From: Paracoccus saliphilus | GTDB lineage: Bacteria; Pseudomonadota; Alphaproteobacteria; Rhodobacterales; Rhodobacteraceae | Reading direction: 5' to 3' | Length of the DNA: 64,000 bases | Assembly: GCF_028553805.1 (NCBI RefSeq) | Contig: NZ_CP067140.1 | Span: 2,108,001-2,172,000 of the forward strand | Shown: piece by piece, positions 26,661 through 36,466 of the stretch | How the letters are laid out: every line of letters begins with the position of its first letter | Numbering within the stretch: position 1 is the stretch's first letter | Position numbers and translations under genes: made by a program | Notes under the pieces: model-generated | Told to the model about the DNA's origin: nothing | Databases searched by the model: none | Seen by the model: only the letters and a program-made list of their open reading frames with translations

Positions 26661-26888
26661 ATGGATACCAAATTCGATTTCGGCGACAATCCGGTCGAAA
26701 ATATCGTTTATATCCGGCAAGTCGCGACCAGCACCTTGCCGCAGGAAGTGCAGGACCAGCTTCCCGATGTCGACAGCCTCTATGCTGTCCACGACGCCGA
26801 GGGCGAGCGTCTGGCACTGGTGCGCGATCGCCAGATGGCCTTTTCTCTGGCCCGTCAGAACGAGCTGACGCCGGTCAGCGTTCACTGA
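26661..26888 (+). CDS. DUF1150 family protein
   Basis: 75 residues. Matches the DUF1150 family: IVYIRQVATSTLPQEV, LYAVHDAEGERLALVRDRQM and AFSLARQNELTPVSVH. In alphaproteobacteria this gene regularly follows an hsp20 gene, as here, so a link to heat stress is likely, but its action is unknown. No signal or membrane segment. Confidence 0.85.
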   Translation: MDTKFDFGDNPVENIVYIRQVATSTLPQEVQDQLPDVDSLYAVHDAEGERLALVRDRQMAFSLARQNELTPVSVH

Positions 26889-26905
26889 TCTGATTTCGAT
26901 TGACG

Positions 26906-26937
26906 GGCCGCGGGGAGGATCGCTCCTCTCCGCGGCC
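26906..26937. terminator. Long GC hairpin between convergent genes
   Basis: GGCCGCGGGGAGGA and TCCTCTCCGCGGCC form a 14-bp stem with one mismatch and a four-base loop. It lies 18 bp past the DUF1150 stop. No T-run follows, so efficiency is uncertain. Just after it, at 26979-26996, is a short AAGAAGAAA element like one end of the 65-bp repeat. Confidence 0.45.
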
Positions 26938-27026
26938 GGTTCATCTCCGGATCGGTGGCGCAGCATGCCACCGCCCCTGAAAGGTATTTAGACAAAGAAG
27001 AAAGAGCACTCGCGAACCCGGTGGAA

Positions 27027-27830
27027 CTATTTCCGGCGGGGGACGAGTTCGAGCCCTGCTTCCTCAAGCGTCTGCCTTAATGCCGGCTGATCCTCGGCGA
27101 GGATATGGGTCGCGCCGTAATTCCGGGCCACCAACGCTTGCAGGATCGATATTCGTGGCCCACGCTCTCGTACAGCCAGGTTGATCGGCACGAGATAGGC
27201 ATCGGGGCGCCCGGCGATCGCGGCCTCGCAGTGCTGCAATATCCCGGCGCACCCCGTCGCCGGAACTGGCTCTATGACCGGCATCAGCATCAGTACCGTC
27301 CCGTCCTCGGGTTCCGGCAGCATTTCAGCATCATTCATCGCCACCACTCGGTCCCTGTCATTCGCCCGGAACAGGGCGCGCATCTGGTTAGGCCTCGTCT
27401 TTTCCCCGGCGGGCGCGCGCAGCCCCTTGACCTTACCGCCCAGGCAAACGGCACCTGTGGTTCCCGCCTCGGGTTGCCAGTGATCGGTGACAGACATGAT
27501 CGCAAGCAAGCCTCCCTGCCCGCCCAATAATCCGATATCATCGCCCGGTTCGATCCGCGCCGCGAATTCTTCGCCCACCTCCAGCGTGATCGGCAGAGGC
27601 CAGGATGCCCCCGAGGTCAGCCGCATATTCGCCACGACATTGTCGCAATCGGCCTGCGCCATGAAACCCTTGAGCGGGAAGAAGCCACCATTCATCAGCA
27701 GATCCAGGTCGCCGATTTGCCGGGAGGCCAGCCTCCAACCGGGCAGTTTCGCGCCCTCATCGGAAAGTTTCTCGGCAGCCTCGGGCGAGACGAACAATTC
27801 GGGAATCGGGATCTGATTCAGCTTGGTCAT
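27027..27830 (-). CDS. ATP-sulfurylase-like protein lacking catalytic motifs
   Basis: 267 residues from the ATG at 27830. The first 110 residues match the PUA-like N-terminal domain of sulfate adenylyltransferase (LPGWRLASRQIGDLDLLMNG, then GGFFPLKGFM and MRLTSGASWPLPITLEV). Beyond it, traces of the catalytic domain remain (ALVARNYGATHILAEDQPA, compare the usual [20 protein letters not shown]), but the QTRNPxHRAH signature that binds ATP and sulfate is replaced by VVAMNDAEMLPEP, and the chain is about half the size of the bifunctional enzyme. The frame is clean, so it is probably expressed, with a role other than sulfate activation. No sulfur-assimilation gene is adjacent. Confidence 0.75.
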   Translation of the reverse strand: MTKLNQIPIPELFVSPEAAEKLSDEGAKLPGWRLASRQIGDLDLLMNGGFFPLKGFMAQADCDNVVANMRLTSGASWPLPITLEVGEEFAARIEPGDDIGLLGGQGGLLAIMSVTDHWQPEAGTTGAVCLGGKVKGLRAPAGEKTRPNQMRALFRANDRDRVVAMNDAEMLPEPEDGTVLMLMPVIEPVPATGCAGILQHCEAAIAGRPDAYLVPINLAVRERGPRISILQALVARNYGATHILAEDQPALRQTLEEAGLELVPRRK

Positions 27831-27881
27831 GGGCAAACCTCGTGACAGGTGCCCCGCCCGTAACCCCCTGCCTCTTCGGGA

Positions 27882-28058
27882 TCAACCGCGACAATCGGCG
27901 GAGCCTTCCCCTGCAGACCATCGCGGCATGGGCAAATCATCCAGCTGTCGCGCGTTCATCTGTCTGATTTCAGGATGGTCCAGCGGTTCGCGGACCGGCG
28001 GATACGGGGCCAGTGCACCCTTGTTTCGGCGCAACAACAGGCGAAGATGATGTAACAT
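27882..28058 (-). CDS. Small hypothetical protein, divergent from the LysR gene
   Basis: 58 residues from the ATG at 28058 (MLHHLRLLLRRNKGALAPYP). A basic start is followed by HPEIRQMNARQLDDLPMPRW, which recalls short proteins that often accompany regulators in this family. No strong ribosome site; a longer version starting at 28109 is possible. Function unknown and coding status moderate. Confidence 0.45.
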   Translation of the reverse strand: MLHHLRLLLRRNKGALAPYPPVREPLDHPEIRQMNARQLDDLPMPRWSAGEGSADCRG

Positions 28059-28096
28059 GATCTGAATATAGCGACAGAAATGGCCATCACCTATTG

Positions 28097-28112
28097 AGAT
28101 TAACGACAATCT
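28097..28112. promoter_or_regulatory. LysR-type box before the divergent regulator
   Basis: AGATT at 28097-28101 and AATCT at 28108-28112 form a 16-bp palindrome with a six-base centre, in the T-N11-A style of LysR-type operators. It sits 17 bp upstream of the LysR gene and about 40 bp upstream of the small divergent gene. Confidence 0.4.
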
Positions 28113-28128
28113 AGTTAAGCTTTTCTAA

Positions 28129-29028
28129 ATGAACCCACTGAATCGCATCCCGCTGACCGGCCTGCGCGCCATAGAGGCGGTTGCCCGTCTTGGAAGCCTC
28201 TCGGCCGCCGCCGAGGAACTTGGCGTGACCCCCGGCGCATTAAGTCAGCGGATCAGCCGGACAGAGGCCCAGCTTGGCCGTCCGGTCTTTGAACGCACCG
28301 GCAGCGGACTCCGGCTGAACGCTCTTGGCCGGGACATGGCCACCCGCCTGTCGCGCGGCATGGCCGAGCTATCCGCCGCTGCCATGCTGGCGGACCCGGC
28401 ACAGGACGATCTGCTGAATGTGTCGGTCGCGCCGCTTTTCGCCAGCCGCTGGCTGATCTGGCGCCTGCCGGGCTTTACCGCCGCCCATCCCGCCATCCGC
28501 GTCCGGCTGGAACCCGTCAGCCGCATGGTTACCCCCGGCATCGGCGGGGTGGATGTCGGGCTGCGTGTCGGGCGTGGCGACTGGCCCGGATTGAAGACCG
28601 AGAAGCTGCTGGATCAACGAGTCATGCCGGTCTGCACTCCGGCACTGGCGGAACGCATTCGCCAACCGGCCGATCTGCTGAACTTGCCGATCCTGCGCGA
28701 GAACGATCAACTCGCCGGTTGGCGGGAATGGCTGGCACCGCATGGCCTCGACCCCGAGTCGATCCCGGATGGCCCGGTTTTCGCCGATGGCGGGCTATGC
28801 CTCGACGCCGCGATTTCCGGCCAAGGCGTGTTCATGGCCTGGGAAACATTGGCCTCGGACGCGTTGTCGCGAGGGCAGATCATTACCCCCTTGCCCGGAC
28901 GCTCGGGCACCGGGGACAGCTATTGGTTCGTGACCGCTTCGGAAGCTCGCCGAAAGCCCGCCATCGCCCGCTTCCGCGACTGGCTACGCACGGAGCTGGC
29001 CAAGACGGCGCGCGACTGGCCAGCCTGA
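28129..29028 (+). CDS. LysR family transcriptional regulator (GcvA-like)
   Basis: 299 residues. Winged helix-turn-helix at residues 7-65: LTGLRAIEAVARLGSLSAAA, ELGVTPGALSQRISRTEAQL, GRPVFERTGSGLRLNALGR. The effector domain follows with LNVSVAPLFASRWLIWRLPG and DVGLRVGRGDWPGLKTEKLL, as in the GcvA/AmpR group. The effector is unknown; the obvious target is the small divergent gene and itself. Confidence 0.92.
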   Translation: MNPLNRIPLTGLRAIEAVARLGSLSAAAEELGVTPGALSQRISRTEAQLGRPVFERTGSGLRLNALGRDMATRLSRGMAELSAAAMLADPAQDDLLNVSVAPLFASRWLIWRLPGFTAAHPAIRVRLEPVSRMVTPGIGGVDVGLRVGRGDWPGLKTEKLLDQRVMPVCTPALAERIRQPADLLNLPILRENDQLAGWREWLAPHGLDPESIPDGPVFADGGLCLDAAISGQGVFMAWETLASDALSRGQIITPLPGRSGTGDSYWFVTASEARRKPAIARFRDWLRTELAKTARDWPA

Positions 29029-29057
29029 TTGCACTCCTTGTTGCCGGTGGAGGCGAA

Positions 29058-30077
<1,020 letters not shown>

Positions 30078-30197
30078 CTAGGTAATGGCCCCAGGCCCCC
30101 GGCGCAATGGCTGCGCGATATGCAGAAACAATGTTGCGCAATGGCGGGGCGCATTGTAGTTTCCGGCAATCAAAAATGAACAGGGAAGAAGGCCAGC

Positions 30198-30698
30198 ATG
30201 ACCGGCACGAAACTGGACGAGATCGACCGTAAAATCCTGGCCGAGCTGCAGGCGGATGGCCGGATGACGAATGTCGAACTTGCGCGTCGCGTCGGCATTT
30301 CCGCCCCTCCCTGCCTGCGCCGCGTCCGCTCGCTCGAAGAAATGGGCTTCATCCGCGGCTATCACGCCGATATCGACGCCCGGGAACTGGGCTTCGAGGT
30401 TCAGGTCTTTGCGATGGTGCGTCTCGCCTCGCAATCCGAACGCGACCTGTCGGCCTTCGAGGCGGTCGTGCAAGACTGGCCCCTCGTCCGCGAATGCCAC
30501 ATGCTGAATGGCGAGATCGACTTCATCCTGAAATGCGTCTCTCCGGATCTGTCCAGCTTCCAACGCTTCCTGACCGACCAGTTGACCGCCGCGCCCAACG
30601 TGGCCAGCGTCAAGACGTCGCTGGTGATCCGCGGCGCCAAGGACGAACCTTCTGTGCCTTTCGAGATCGTCGAGGAACGGGTGCGCCAGGCTGGTTGA
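30198..30698 (+). CDS. Lrp/AsnC family transcriptional regulator (trxB-linked)
   Basis: 166 residues. N-terminal helix-turn-helix DRKILAELQADGRMTNVELA with RVGISAPPCLRRVRSLEEMG, then the RAM domain including ECHMLNGEIDFILKCVSPDL. The ISAPPCLRRVRSLEE form is that of the AsnC/Lrp branch next to trxB in Rhodobacteraceae. Ligand unknown. It differs clearly from the hppD-linked Lrp protein at 9337. Confidence 0.92.
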   Translation: MTGTKLDEIDRKILAELQADGRMTNVELARRVGISAPPCLRRVRSLEEMGFIRGYHADIDARELGFEVQVFAMVRLASQSERDLSAFEAVVQDWPLVRECHMLNGEIDFILKCVSPDLSSFQRFLTDQLTAAPNVASVKTSLVIRGAKDEPSVPFEIVEERVRQAG

Positions 30699-30861
30699 AA
30701 TCACCGGATCAGGCGATACTCAGGACATTTGAAGAAATCGAATTCTTAACTGCAATATACTGATATAAATCATTTATATGAACAGCCTGACTACTTGTCA
30801 CGCCCCTTCCAGGTTCCGGATGGGACCACGCAAACTCGACCTCTCCATTCCTTGTGCCGAG

Positions 30862-31950
30862 TTACAGCCCCACCAGCGCACGGGCGAATTCCTCCGGCTC
30901 GAAAGCGTCCAGATCGTCGATCTGCTCTCCCACCCCGATCGCGTGGATCGGCAGACCGAAACGGTCCGCCAGCGCCACCAGTACGCCGCCGCGCGCGGTT
31001 CCGTCCAGTTTGGTCATCACCAGCCCTGACACATCGGCCAGCTTCTGGAAGGTTTCCACTTGGTTGAGCGCATTCTGCCCGGTGGTCGCATCCAGGACCA
31101 GCAAGGTATTATGCGGCGCCTCCGGGTCCTTCTTGCGGATCACCCGGACAATCTTGGCCAGTTCCTCCATCAGGTCCTGGCGGTTCTGCAAACGCCCCGC
31201 CGTGTCGATCATCAGCAGATCGGCGCCATCCGCCTCGGCCCGGGTCATCGCGTCATAGGCAAGACTGGCCGGATCTGATCCCTGCGCCGCCACCATCACC
31301 GGCACCCCGGCACGCTGCCCCCATATCTGCAATTGCTCGACCGCCGCCGCCCGGAATGTGTCCCCGGCGGCGATCACGACCGATTTTCCCGCCGCGCGGA
31401 ACTGGCTGGCCAGCTTGCCGATGGTGGTCGTCTTGCCCGCGCCGTTCACTCCGACGACCAGCACCACCTGCGGCTTCTTGGGGTAAAGCGGCAAGGGCCG
31501 CGCAACCGGGGTCATGATCCGGGTGATCTCCGCCGCCAGTAATTCCTTCAACTCGGTGGCCGACACGCGCCGCCCCATTCGCCCCTCGGCAATATTGGCG
31601 CTGACCCGCAATGCGGTATCGACGCCAAGATCGGCCTGGACCAGCATATCCTCCAGGTCTTCCAGCATCTCGTCGTCAAGCGCCCGCCGCGGCTCATCCG
31701 CCCGCGCCTGCCCGCGCCCGAACAGGCGGCCCACCAGCCCCCCGGCGGGTTGTTGCGTGGATGGTGCCGGCTCAAACGCCTCAGGCTCCGACTCCGACAC
31801 GGCTTCCGCTTCAGACTTCGGCCGAGCCACCGACTCGGCTTTCGCCGCCGGCTCCTCGTGGACACCCTCGCCGACGATATCGTCCAGCCCCTCACCGATC
31901 TTCGAGGAAGAGCGGGTCAGCCGCTCGCGCAATTTCGAGAAAAACGACAT
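30862..31950 (-). CDS. ftsY: Signal recognition particle receptor FtsY
   Basis: 362 residues. SRP GTPase receptor that docks ribosome-SRP complexes at the inner membrane. The N-terminal 90 residues are the acidic, Glu/Ala/Ser-rich A domain; the N domain then holds DEMLEDLEDMLVQADLGVDT, and the G domain has GVNGAGKTTTIGKLA, DTFRAAAVEQLQ, DTAGRLQNRQDLMEEL and the closing TKLDGTARGG with GVGEQIDDLDAF. The 163-bp gap to the Lrp gene shows nothing. Confidence 0.97.
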   Translation of the reverse strand: MSFFSKLRERLTRSSSKIGEGLDDIVGEGVHEEPAAKAESVARPKSEAEAVSESEPEAFEPAPSTQQPAGGLVGRLFGRGQARADEPRRALDDEMLEDLEDMLVQADLGVDTALRVSANIAEGRMGRRVSATELKELLAAEITRIMTPVARPLPLYPKKPQVVLVVGVNGAGKTTTIGKLASQFRAAGKSVVIAAGDTFRAAAVEQLQIWGQRAGVPVMVAAQGSDPASLAYDAMTRAEADGADLLMIDTAGRLQNRQDLMEELAKIVRVIRKKDPEAPHNTLLVLDATTGQNALNQVETFQKLADVSGLVMTKLDGTARGGVLVALADRFGLPIHAIGVGEQIDDLDAFEPEEFARALVGL

Positions 31951-32032
31951 ATCCGCATCCTTTCCATCCGCTTGAACCTAGTCGCTCGCGAAAGCGAGGG
32001 AAAGGTCGAGCAACAAGGGAATCGCCGCCCCC

Positions 32033-32100
32033 TTCTTCTTCATCCAAATATCCTCGGGGGGAGTCCCCGGAACGGGGACCGGGGGGCAGACAGCCCCCCG
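32033..32100 (+). repeat. Dispersed intergenic repeat, copy 2 (diverged)
   Basis: Begins ttcttcttcatccaaatat like the copies at 9831 and 38752, then differs: it carries GTCCCCGG-AAC-GGGGAC and GGGGGGC-AGACA-GCCCCCC hairpins. It ends six bases before the 3' end of pgi on the minus strand, where it could act as a transcription end. Confidence 0.65.
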
Positions 32101-32106
32101 CCTTGC

Positions 32107-33729
32107 CTATCCGCGCATCTGCCGGAACCGGCTCGCCAAATTCTCGGTCGAGGGATCATGGCCGGGCGCCCCCTCGCCCTTCAGCAAGGGCTCGACCTTC
32201 AGCGCAAGCTCCTTGCCCAGTTCCACACCCCATTGGTCGAAGCTGTTGATGCCAAGAATGACCCCTTCGACGAAAACCCGATGCTCGTAGAGCGCAACGA
32301 TCTGTCCTAGGGCAAATGGCGTCAGCTGCCCGATCAACAGGGTCGTCGAAGGCCGGTTGCCGGGGAAAACGCGATGCCGCGCCTGCCGGTCCAGTTCGGC
32401 GCCTTCCAGCCCCTTGGCGGCCATCAACGCCCGTGCCTCCTTCAATGTACGGCCACGCATCAGCGCCTCGGATTGCGCAAGGCAGTTCGCCGCCAGTAGG
32501 ACATGGTGATGGGCCAGTTCCTCCTCATGGCCGCGTGCGGCGAGGATGAATTCGCACGGCACCGGCATCGTGCCCTGATGGATCAGTTGATAGAACGCAT
32601 GTTGACCATTGGTGCCCGGCTCTCCCCAGACCACCGGCCCCGAGGGCAAGGTCAGGTCGCTGCCATCCATCGCCACGCGCTTGCCGTTGGATTCCATCTC
32701 GAGCTGCTGCAGGTAAGCGGGCAGGCGCAGCAGCCGGTTGTCATAGGGCAGCACGGCGCGGGTCGGATAGCCGCAGATCTGGTGATGCCAGATGCCGGTC
32801 AGCGCCAGCAACACCGGCAGGTTCCGTTCCAGCGGAGCAGCGCGGAAATGCGCGTCCATCGCGGCGCCACCCGCCAGGAATTCGTCGAAACGCCCGGGCC
32901 CCACGGCAAGCATGACCGACAGTCCGATCGGCCCCCAGACCGAGTAACGTCCGCCAACCCAATCCTCGAAACCGAAGACCCGGCTGGCATCGATCCCGAA
33001 ATTCGCCGTCTTGTCGAGCGCCGAGGACAGCGCCGCGAATTGAGCAGCGGGCTCGGCCACAGTCGCCGCCATCCAGTCGCGGGCGGTCCGGGCATTGGTC
33101 ATCGTCTCGATGGTGGTAAAGGTCTTTGAGGCCACGATCACAAGCGTTGTCGCCGGATCGAGCCCTTTCAGCGTATCGGCGATATCGGCGCCATCGACAT
33201 TGCTGACGAAATGCGTGCGTGGCCCGTCATGATAAGGTGCCAGTGCCAGCGCCGCCATATAGGGCCCAAGATCCGAGCCACCGATGCCGATATTCACGAC
33301 ATCCGTGATGTTGCCGCCCTGCCCCCGATACGCGCCCGAGCGGATATCGCGTGCAAAAGCCTTCATGCGCTCATGCGTTTCGCGCACGGCGGGCATCACG
33401 TCCTGCCCGTCCACGCGGACAGCGCCATCCAGGTTGCGCAACGCCGTATGCAGCACCGCCCTGCCCTCGGTCTCGTTGATCTTCTCGCCCGAGAACATCG
33501 CCTCGCGCCGCGCCTCGACCTGTGCTTCGCGCGCCAACTCGATCAGCAGATCGCGTGCGCCCGTATCGATCATGGTCTTGGACCAGTCGAAGACGAGCCC
33601 TTCGGCCCCATCATCCACCTCGGTGCAGAACGCCGTCGCGCGGGCAGGATCGGCATCGAAAAGATCAGAGATACGCCCCTCGCCCTGTGCATCGCGATGG
33701 GTTTTCAGCCGGGTCCAGATATCGCTCAT
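32107..33729 (-). CDS. pgi: Glucose-6-phosphate isomerase
   Basis: 540 residues from the ATG at 33729, with GAGGAATAC ahead. Interconverts glucose 6-phosphate and fructose 6-phosphate. Signatures: [57 protein letters not shown] (PGI signature 1) and [17 protein letters not shown] (signature 2), with the catalytic Glu in VGGRYS context and His in the [14 protein letters not shown] region. Last gene of the zwf-pgl-pgi operon; 11 bp from pgl. Confidence 0.97.
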   Translation of the reverse strand: MSDIWTRLKTHRDAQGEGRISDLFDADPARATAFCTEVDDGAEGLVFDWSKTMIDTGARDLLIELAREAQVEARREAMFSGEKINETEGRAVLHTALRNLDGAVRVDGQDVMPAVRETHERMKAFARDIRSGAYRGQGGNITDVVNIGIGGSDLGPYMAALALAPYHDGPRTHFVSNVDGADIADTLKGLDPATTLVIVASKTFTTIETMTNARTARDWMAATVAEPAAQFAALSSALDKTANFGIDASRVFGFEDWVGGRYSVWGPIGLSVMLAVGPGRFDEFLAGGAAMDAHFRAAPLERNLPVLLALTGIWHHQICGYPTRAVLPYDNRLLRLPAYLQQLEMESNGKRVAMDGSDLTLPSGPVVWGEPGTNGQHAFYQLIHQGTMPVPCEFILAARGHEEELAHHHVLLAANCLAQSEALMRGRTLKEARALMAAKGLEGAELDRQARHRVFPGNRPSTTLLIGQLTPFALGQIVALYEHRVFVEGVILGINSFDQWGVELGKELALKVEPLLKGEGAPGHDPSTENLASRFRQMRG

Positions 33730-33740
33730 ATGTATTCCTC

Positions 33741-34418
33741 TTATTCCGCCCAATGCACGGTCGCGGCGTCCAGAAAGGCGCGGATCGGCGCCTCGATGGG
33801 GTCAAGTTTCTGCGCCCGTTCCAATGCCTCGCGCTTTTCCGGCCCCATGATCAGCAGATGGACATGAATCGCCTGCGAAAGGATCGGACGGGTCAGGGTG
33901 ATGCGCGGCTCCTCGGCCCCGTCGGCGCGGATCGCCATCAGCGGCGGCGCGTCATTCGCCAGCGCCTCGGCCAGCCGGTCGGCACCGGGAAAGAGGCTGG
34001 CCGTATGCATGTCATTGCCCATGCCAAGAAGCGCCACGGTCACCGGCAGATGCGGTGCCAGGGCCTCGGCCAGTTTATCCGTCGCATCCTCGGGCTGCGG
34101 ATCGCCGGTATAGAGATCGATATAATTGGCCGCCACCGCCCGCTCTTTCAGCAGGTGACGGCGCAGCAACCGGCTGTTCGAGCGCTTGTGATCGCCATCG
34201 ACCCACCGCTCATCGCCCAGAAAAACGGTCACCTGATCCCAATCCAGATCGGCCGCGCTCAGAGTATCGAAAACCTGCACCGGAGAGGTGCCGCCCGGAA
34301 CGCAAAGGCTCGCCGTGTCGGCAGAGCGCAGATGCTGCCCAAGCTGCGAGGCGATCCGGTCGGCCAGCGTCAGGGCCAGCATCTCGCGATCGGGATATTC
34401 CTTGAAATCAATGCTCAT
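33741..34418 (-). CDS. pgl: 6-phosphogluconolactonase
   Basis: 225 residues from the ATG at 34418. Hydrolyses 6-phosphogluconolactone for the Entner-Doudoroff and pentose-phosphate routes. NagB/RpiA-like fold: [16 protein letters not shown] binds phosphate, [19 protein letters not shown] is the DevB signature, and [18 protein letters not shown] holds the catalytic region. Its ATG overlaps the zwf stop (ATGA). Confidence 0.95.
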   Translation of the reverse strand: MSIDFKEYPDREMLALTLADRIASQLGQHLRSADTASLCVPGGTSPVQVFDTLSAADLDWDQVTVFLGDERWVDGDHKRSNSRLLRRHLLKERAVAANYIDLYTGDPQPEDATDKLAEALAPHLPVTVALLGMGNDMHTASLFPGADRLAEALANDAPPLMAIRADGAEEPRITLTRPILSQAIHVHLLIMGPEKREALERAQKLDPIEAPIRAFLDAATVHWAE

Positions 34419-35866
34419 GCGCGAATCTCCCTCCATCGACGGTTGTCGCGATGCATCAGGCGCAGCGCCTCTTCCGGCCCCGAGGAGCCGGCATCATAGG
34501 GTTCGGGGCGCTGCTTGCTGTCTTCCCATACGCTGATGATCGGATCGGTCCATGCCCATGCCGCCTCGACCTCGTCGCCACGCATGAACAGGGTCTGGTT
34601 GCCCCGGATAACATCCATGATGAGCCGTTCATAGGCGTCCGGCATATCGGCCCCCTCCGGTCCCAGGGCATCCGCGAAGGACATGTCCAGCGGCACCTGA
34701 ACCAGACGCATTCCGCCCGGCCCCGGTTCCTTGATCATAACCTTGAGATTCATACCTTCGTTCGGTTGCAGCCGGATGACAAGCTCGTTGGCCCTGGGCG
34801 CGCCGGTGTCGTCAAAGATCGAATGCGGCGGCTCCTTGAAGGTAATCGCAATCTCGGAGGTGCGGGCGCGCAGTTTCTTGCCGGTGCGCAGGTAGAAAGG
34901 CGTTCCCTGCCAGCGCCAGTTCGAAATCCGCACCTTCATCGCGACATAGCTCTCGGTCCGGGAATCGGGGTTCTCGGAATCCTCGATATAGCCGGGCTCC
35001 GTGCCGTCGGGCTGATACTGACCGCGCACGATATCGGCACCCTCGACCGGCTCCAAGGCGCGGATCACCTTTAGCTTTTCGTCGCGCACCGCGTTCGGAT
35101 CGAAATGGTATGGCGGCTCCATCGCGATGAGGCACAAAAGCTGCATCATGTGGTTCTGCACCATGTCCCGGATCGCGCCGGACTTGTCGTAATAGCTGCC
35201 CCGTCCCGCGACGCCGACGGTCTCGGCCACGGTGATCTGGACATGATCGATGAACTGCGCGTTCCAGAGCGGCTCGAACAGGATATTGGCAAATCGCACA
35301 GCCATCAGGTTCTGGACGGTCTCCTTGCCCAGGTAATGATCGATGCGATAGATTTGCTGCTCATGGAAATGCTGGGCCAGCATGGTGTTCAGCGCACGGG
35401 CGGACTCCAGGTCGCGGCCAAAGGGCTTTTCCACGACGATGCGGCTGTGCTTGTCGGTAATGCCATGGCTGTGCAGGCGTTCCGCGATATCCCCGAACAG
35501 CGAGGGCGCGACCGAGAAATAGAAGGCATGGACCGCCCCCTTGCGCATCCGCGCCTTGAGTTCCTTCCAGCCGCCCTCGCCCTTGGCATCGATCGCGGTA
35601 TAACTCAGAAGCTCCAGGAACTTGGCCAGATCCGGATCGTTCTTCTCGACGCCCGCGTATTCGGTGATCGCCTTGGCGGTCTCGGCCCGGAAAGCGTCAT
35701 CGTCCTGCTCGGTCCTTGCCGCGCCGATGATGCGAGAGGTTTCGGGGATCTGCCCCGCAACGAAGCGGCGGAACAGCCCCGGCAGGATCTTGCGATGCGC
35801 CAGGTCACCGGTTGCTCCGAAAATCACAAGGTCGAAATCATCGACCGGAATGACGCGCGAGACCAT
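34415..35866 (-). CDS. zwf: Glucose-6-phosphate 1-dehydrogenase
   Basis: 483 residues from the ATG at 35866, which has an AAGGAGG site eight bases upstream. Oxidises glucose 6-phosphate with NADP or NAD. Coenzyme site VIFGATGDLAHRKILPGL, the VVEKPFGRDLESARALN block, and the active-site signature RIDHYLGKETVQNLMAVRF are intact. Head of zwf-pgl-pgi, fitting sugar use by Entner-Doudoroff. Confidence 0.97.
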   Translation of the reverse strand: MVSRVIPVDDFDLVIFGATGDLAHRKILPGLFRRFVAGQIPETSRIIGAARTEQDDDAFRAETAKAITEYAGVEKNDPDLAKFLELLSYTAIDAKGEGGWKELKARMRKGAVHAFYFSVAPSLFGDIAERLHSHGITDKHSRIVVEKPFGRDLESARALNTMLAQHFHEQQIYRIDHYLGKETVQNLMAVRFANILFEPLWNAQFIDHVQITVAETVGVAGRGSYYDKSGAIRDMVQNHMMQLLCLIAMEPPYHFDPNAVRDEKLKVIRALEPVEGADIVRGQYQPDGTEPGYIEDSENPDSRTESYVAMKVRISNWRWQGTPFYLRTGKKLRARTSEIAITFKEPPHSIFDDTGAPRANELVIRLQPNEGMNLKVMIKEPGPGGMRLVQVPLDMSFADALGPEGADMPDAYERLIMDVIRGNQTLFMRGDEVEAAWAWTDPIISVWEDSKQRPEPYDAGSSGPEEALRLMHRDNRRWREIRA

Positions 35867-35926
35867 CTTGTCCTCCTTATCACCGGCATCCGCCATATCT
35901 CTTGTTAGCGATAACAGCAACTCGTT

Positions 35927-36466
35927 TCAACCTTTCAGCGCCTTGGCAAGCCGTGGCAGGCGGCTGCGTTTGAGCATTTCGGTCACGGTCATTTCACCTC
36001 CCATCCGGGCTGCCTTGTCACGGGCGGTTTGCACGGCATTGGCAATCGAGGCGGCATCGCGGCGATGCAGATCCAGCAGGAATGCATCGGGATGGATCGC
36101 CCGCAATCCCAACCCCGCCATGACGGGACGCGGAAAATCGCGCAGATTCGCGGTCACGATCTGCTTGGCGCCACCGGCCAGGGCCGCCTCGATCACATGA
36201 CGGTCAGCGGGATCGGGCAGATGCAGATCGATGGCGCGGGTGCCATCGTCGGGCATGGCGGCATCGGGAAAACGTTCGGCCAGAAGCGCGATCTCGGCAC
36301 CGGCCATCGCCTCCTGATCCGGGCCAAGGCGAGTTGCGGCATGACGCCATTCGGCCAGTATCCGCGCCGACCAGAGAGGTTGATAGAGGCCCATTGCGGC
36401 CAGATCGGTCAGGATCTCTCGCAGGATAGTAGGGAATAGCACATTGGCGTCCAGAACCGCCTTCAT
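35927..36466 (-). CDS. PIN domain protein (PIN_3 type)
   Basis: 179 residues. PIN nuclease fold with the acidic residues in KAVLDANVLFP (Asp6), a mid-chain Glu in LAEWRHAATRLG, and LPDPADRHVIEAALAGGA with TANLRDFP at the end of the core. A toxin-like family, but no antitoxin gene sits next to it: the neighbour is rlmI, whose stop overlaps its start (ATGA), and zwf follows after 60 bp. So a housekeeping or orphan role is as likely as a toxin-antitoxin pair. Confidence 0.8.
   Translation of the reverse strand: MKAVLDANVLFPTILREILTDLAAMGLYQPLWSARILAEWRHAATRLGPDQEAMAGAEIALLAERFPDAAMPDDGTRAIDLHLPDPADRHVIEAALAGGAKQIVTANLRDFPRPVMAGLGLRAIHPDAFLLDLHRRDAASIANAVQTARDKAARMGGEMTVTEMLKRSRLPRLAKALKG

Noticed and set aside
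27027..27830. Functional sulfate adenylyltransferase
   Set aside because: The ATP/sulfate-binding QTRNPxHRAH signature is absent and the chain is too short.
35927..36466. Toxin-antitoxin pair
   Set aside because: Only the PIN gene is present. Both neighbours are housekeeping enzymes.
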